From assembly GCF_030161875.1 (NCBI RefSeq), contig NZ_BSVA01000001.1:1364001-1428000 (forward strand): a stretch of DNA of 64,000 nt, read 5' to 3'. The notes beneath the pieces were generated by a model. It was given only the letters and a program-made list of their open reading frames with translations, had not been told where the DNA came from and made no database searches. The DNA is from Homoserinibacter gongjuensis (GTDB lineage Bacteria > Actinomycetota > Actinomycetes > Actinomycetales > Microbacteriaceae). The translations under genes and the position numbers were made by a program. Below are positions 63,557-64,000 of this stretch, one piece after another. Within the stretch, counting starts at the first letter, position 1. Every line of letters starts with the position of its first letter.

Positions 63557-63862
63557 TCAGGCGGCGAGGGCCAGGGTGGCGCGCACGCTCGCCTGGGCCT
63601 GCTGGGCGGGGGCGAGTTCGCGCAAGCGTTCGGAGACGCCGAGGGTGAGATCGACGAGGCTCGTGTCGAGGGCGCCGGCGACGGCCGCGATCATCTCGCT
63701 CGACGGCTCCTTGAGGCCGCGCTCCATCTCCGAGAGGTACTGCGGCGAGACGCCCGCGCGTCTGGCCGTCTCGGTGAGGGTCTGGCCGCGGTCCTGTCGG
63801 ATGCCACGCAGCTCGTCGCCGAGAAGGTGCCGCCACAGCGGCTCAGGTCCGGTGCTCGCCAT
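63557..63862 (-). CDS. XRE-family regulator, ClgR-like
   Basis: 101-residue helix-turn-helix protein: LRGIRQDRGQTLTETARRAGVSPQYLSEMERGLKEPSSEMIAAVAGAL is the XRE domain and closely follows the ClgR/PopR pattern (YLSEMERG-KE-SSE). Such proteins activate clp genes in actinobacteria and are themselves Clp substrates; the C-terminal Ala-rich end (ATLALAA) looks like a degradation tag. It is convergent with the ClpP pair, so local control is likely. ATG 63862 has TAGGGT six bases upstream (leaderless). Confidence 0.88.
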   Translation of the reverse strand: MASTGPEPLWRHLLGDELRGIRQDRGQTLTETARRAGVSPQYLSEMERGLKEPSSEMIAAVAGALDTSLVDLTLGVSERLRELAPAQQAQASVRATLALAA

Positions 63863-63868
63863 GGCCTC

Positions 63869-63874
63869 ACCCTA
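63869..63874 (-). promoter_or_regulatory. Leaderless -10 box of ClgR-like gene
   Basis: TAGGGT on the minus strand, six bases before ATG 63862. Confidence 0.6.
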
Positions 63875-63982
63875 GGTGCGAGCCCGCCGCGGTGTCGCGC
63901 CCGTCCGCTCACAGCAGACGCCGCATCCGGTGTCTGCAATGTCGAAAATGCAGGAGTCTCGACGGCGACTTCCCGCCATTTC

Positions 63983-64000
63983 GGGGTTGAGGTGGCCGAC
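63983..64000. repeat. Dispersed repeat, partial copy at window end
   Basis: GGGTTGAGGTGGCC matches the left edge of the repeat; the rest lies outside the window. The stretch 63875-63982 holds no gene that I can support, only a short stem GCAGAC/GTCTGC (63914-63937). Confidence 0.5.

Overview
The window is very GC-rich DNA (clearly above 70 percent) from an actinobacterium, most likely a Microbacteriaceae member. The evidence is the gene content (a DUF7882-type protein, an FBP zinc-finger protein, a ClpP pair with a ClgR-like regulator, CUT1 sugar ABC systems without their own ATPase), many leaderless promoters (-10 box six bases before the start codon), and Asp-Ala and Ala-Ser pairs habitually written GATGC and GCATCC.

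Bases 1-28.5 kb form a carbohydrate island of about 20 genes. A minus-strand operon (7904 to 60) encodes a ROK kinase, a SIS isomerase, a GH38 alpha-mannosidase, a six-hairpin-like protein and an ABC exporter. Then come a GH84 beta-N-acetylglucosaminidase, two Gfo/Idh oxidoreductases, a minus-strand operon (16561 to 12016) of FGGY kinase, YihT/LacD-like aldolase, Asp/Glu-racemase-like protein and GH13_18 phosphorylase, a DUF1537 kinase with class II aldolase, a minus-strand operon (24893 to 19312) of GH2 beta-mannosidase, GH1 beta-glucosidase and FAD oxidoreductase, and finally an ABC importer (two permeases and a binding protein). Five near-identical 18-bp palindromes of LacI type stand at these promoters, so the island looks like one regulon; no LacI-family gene lies in the window. 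The alpha-mannosidase, beta-mannosidase and beta-GlcNAcase would suit the core of N-glycans or another mannose- and hexosamine-containing glycan. The kinases and aldolases point to a ketose or acid-sugar branch.

Bases 28.5-40 kb hold mixed genes: an APH-like kinase, a D,D-carboxypeptidase, a DksA-type zinc finger, a MalT-like LuxR regulator with a quinone oxidoreductase and DUF4389/DUF2306 membrane genes, a cupin, a RibD-like reductase, DUF2277, HxlR and VOC proteins. Bases 40-45.7 kb are a second sugar locus (enolase-superfamily enzyme, GntR regulator, rhamnose mutarotase, CUT1 ABC importer). Bases 46-64 kb are mostly housekeeping: tRNA-Ser(CGA), an RsmC-like methyltransferase, an FBP protein, two luciferase-like flavoenzymes, an NmrA-type reductase, a 1301-residue LuxR protein, an N-terminally missing DUF11 surface protein, a small alarmone synthetase, a flavodoxin-like protein, an EamA exporter, CinA, Nei, a ClpP pair whose second member lacks the catalytic serine, and its likely XRE regulator.

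Two features cut across everything. First, about nineteen frame breaks in otherwise normal genes are all cured by adding one G or C, mostly in a run of 4-5 G/C. This looks like systematic under-calling of homopolymers in the assembly rather than gene decay, so I annotate those genes as intact and mark each site. Second, a dispersed imperfect palindrome (core TTGAGGAGC...GTCTCGAA) fills several 3' intergenic spaces. It forms a tandem array at 18.5-19.1 kb and supplies stop codons or even C-terminal coding sequence to neighbouring genes.
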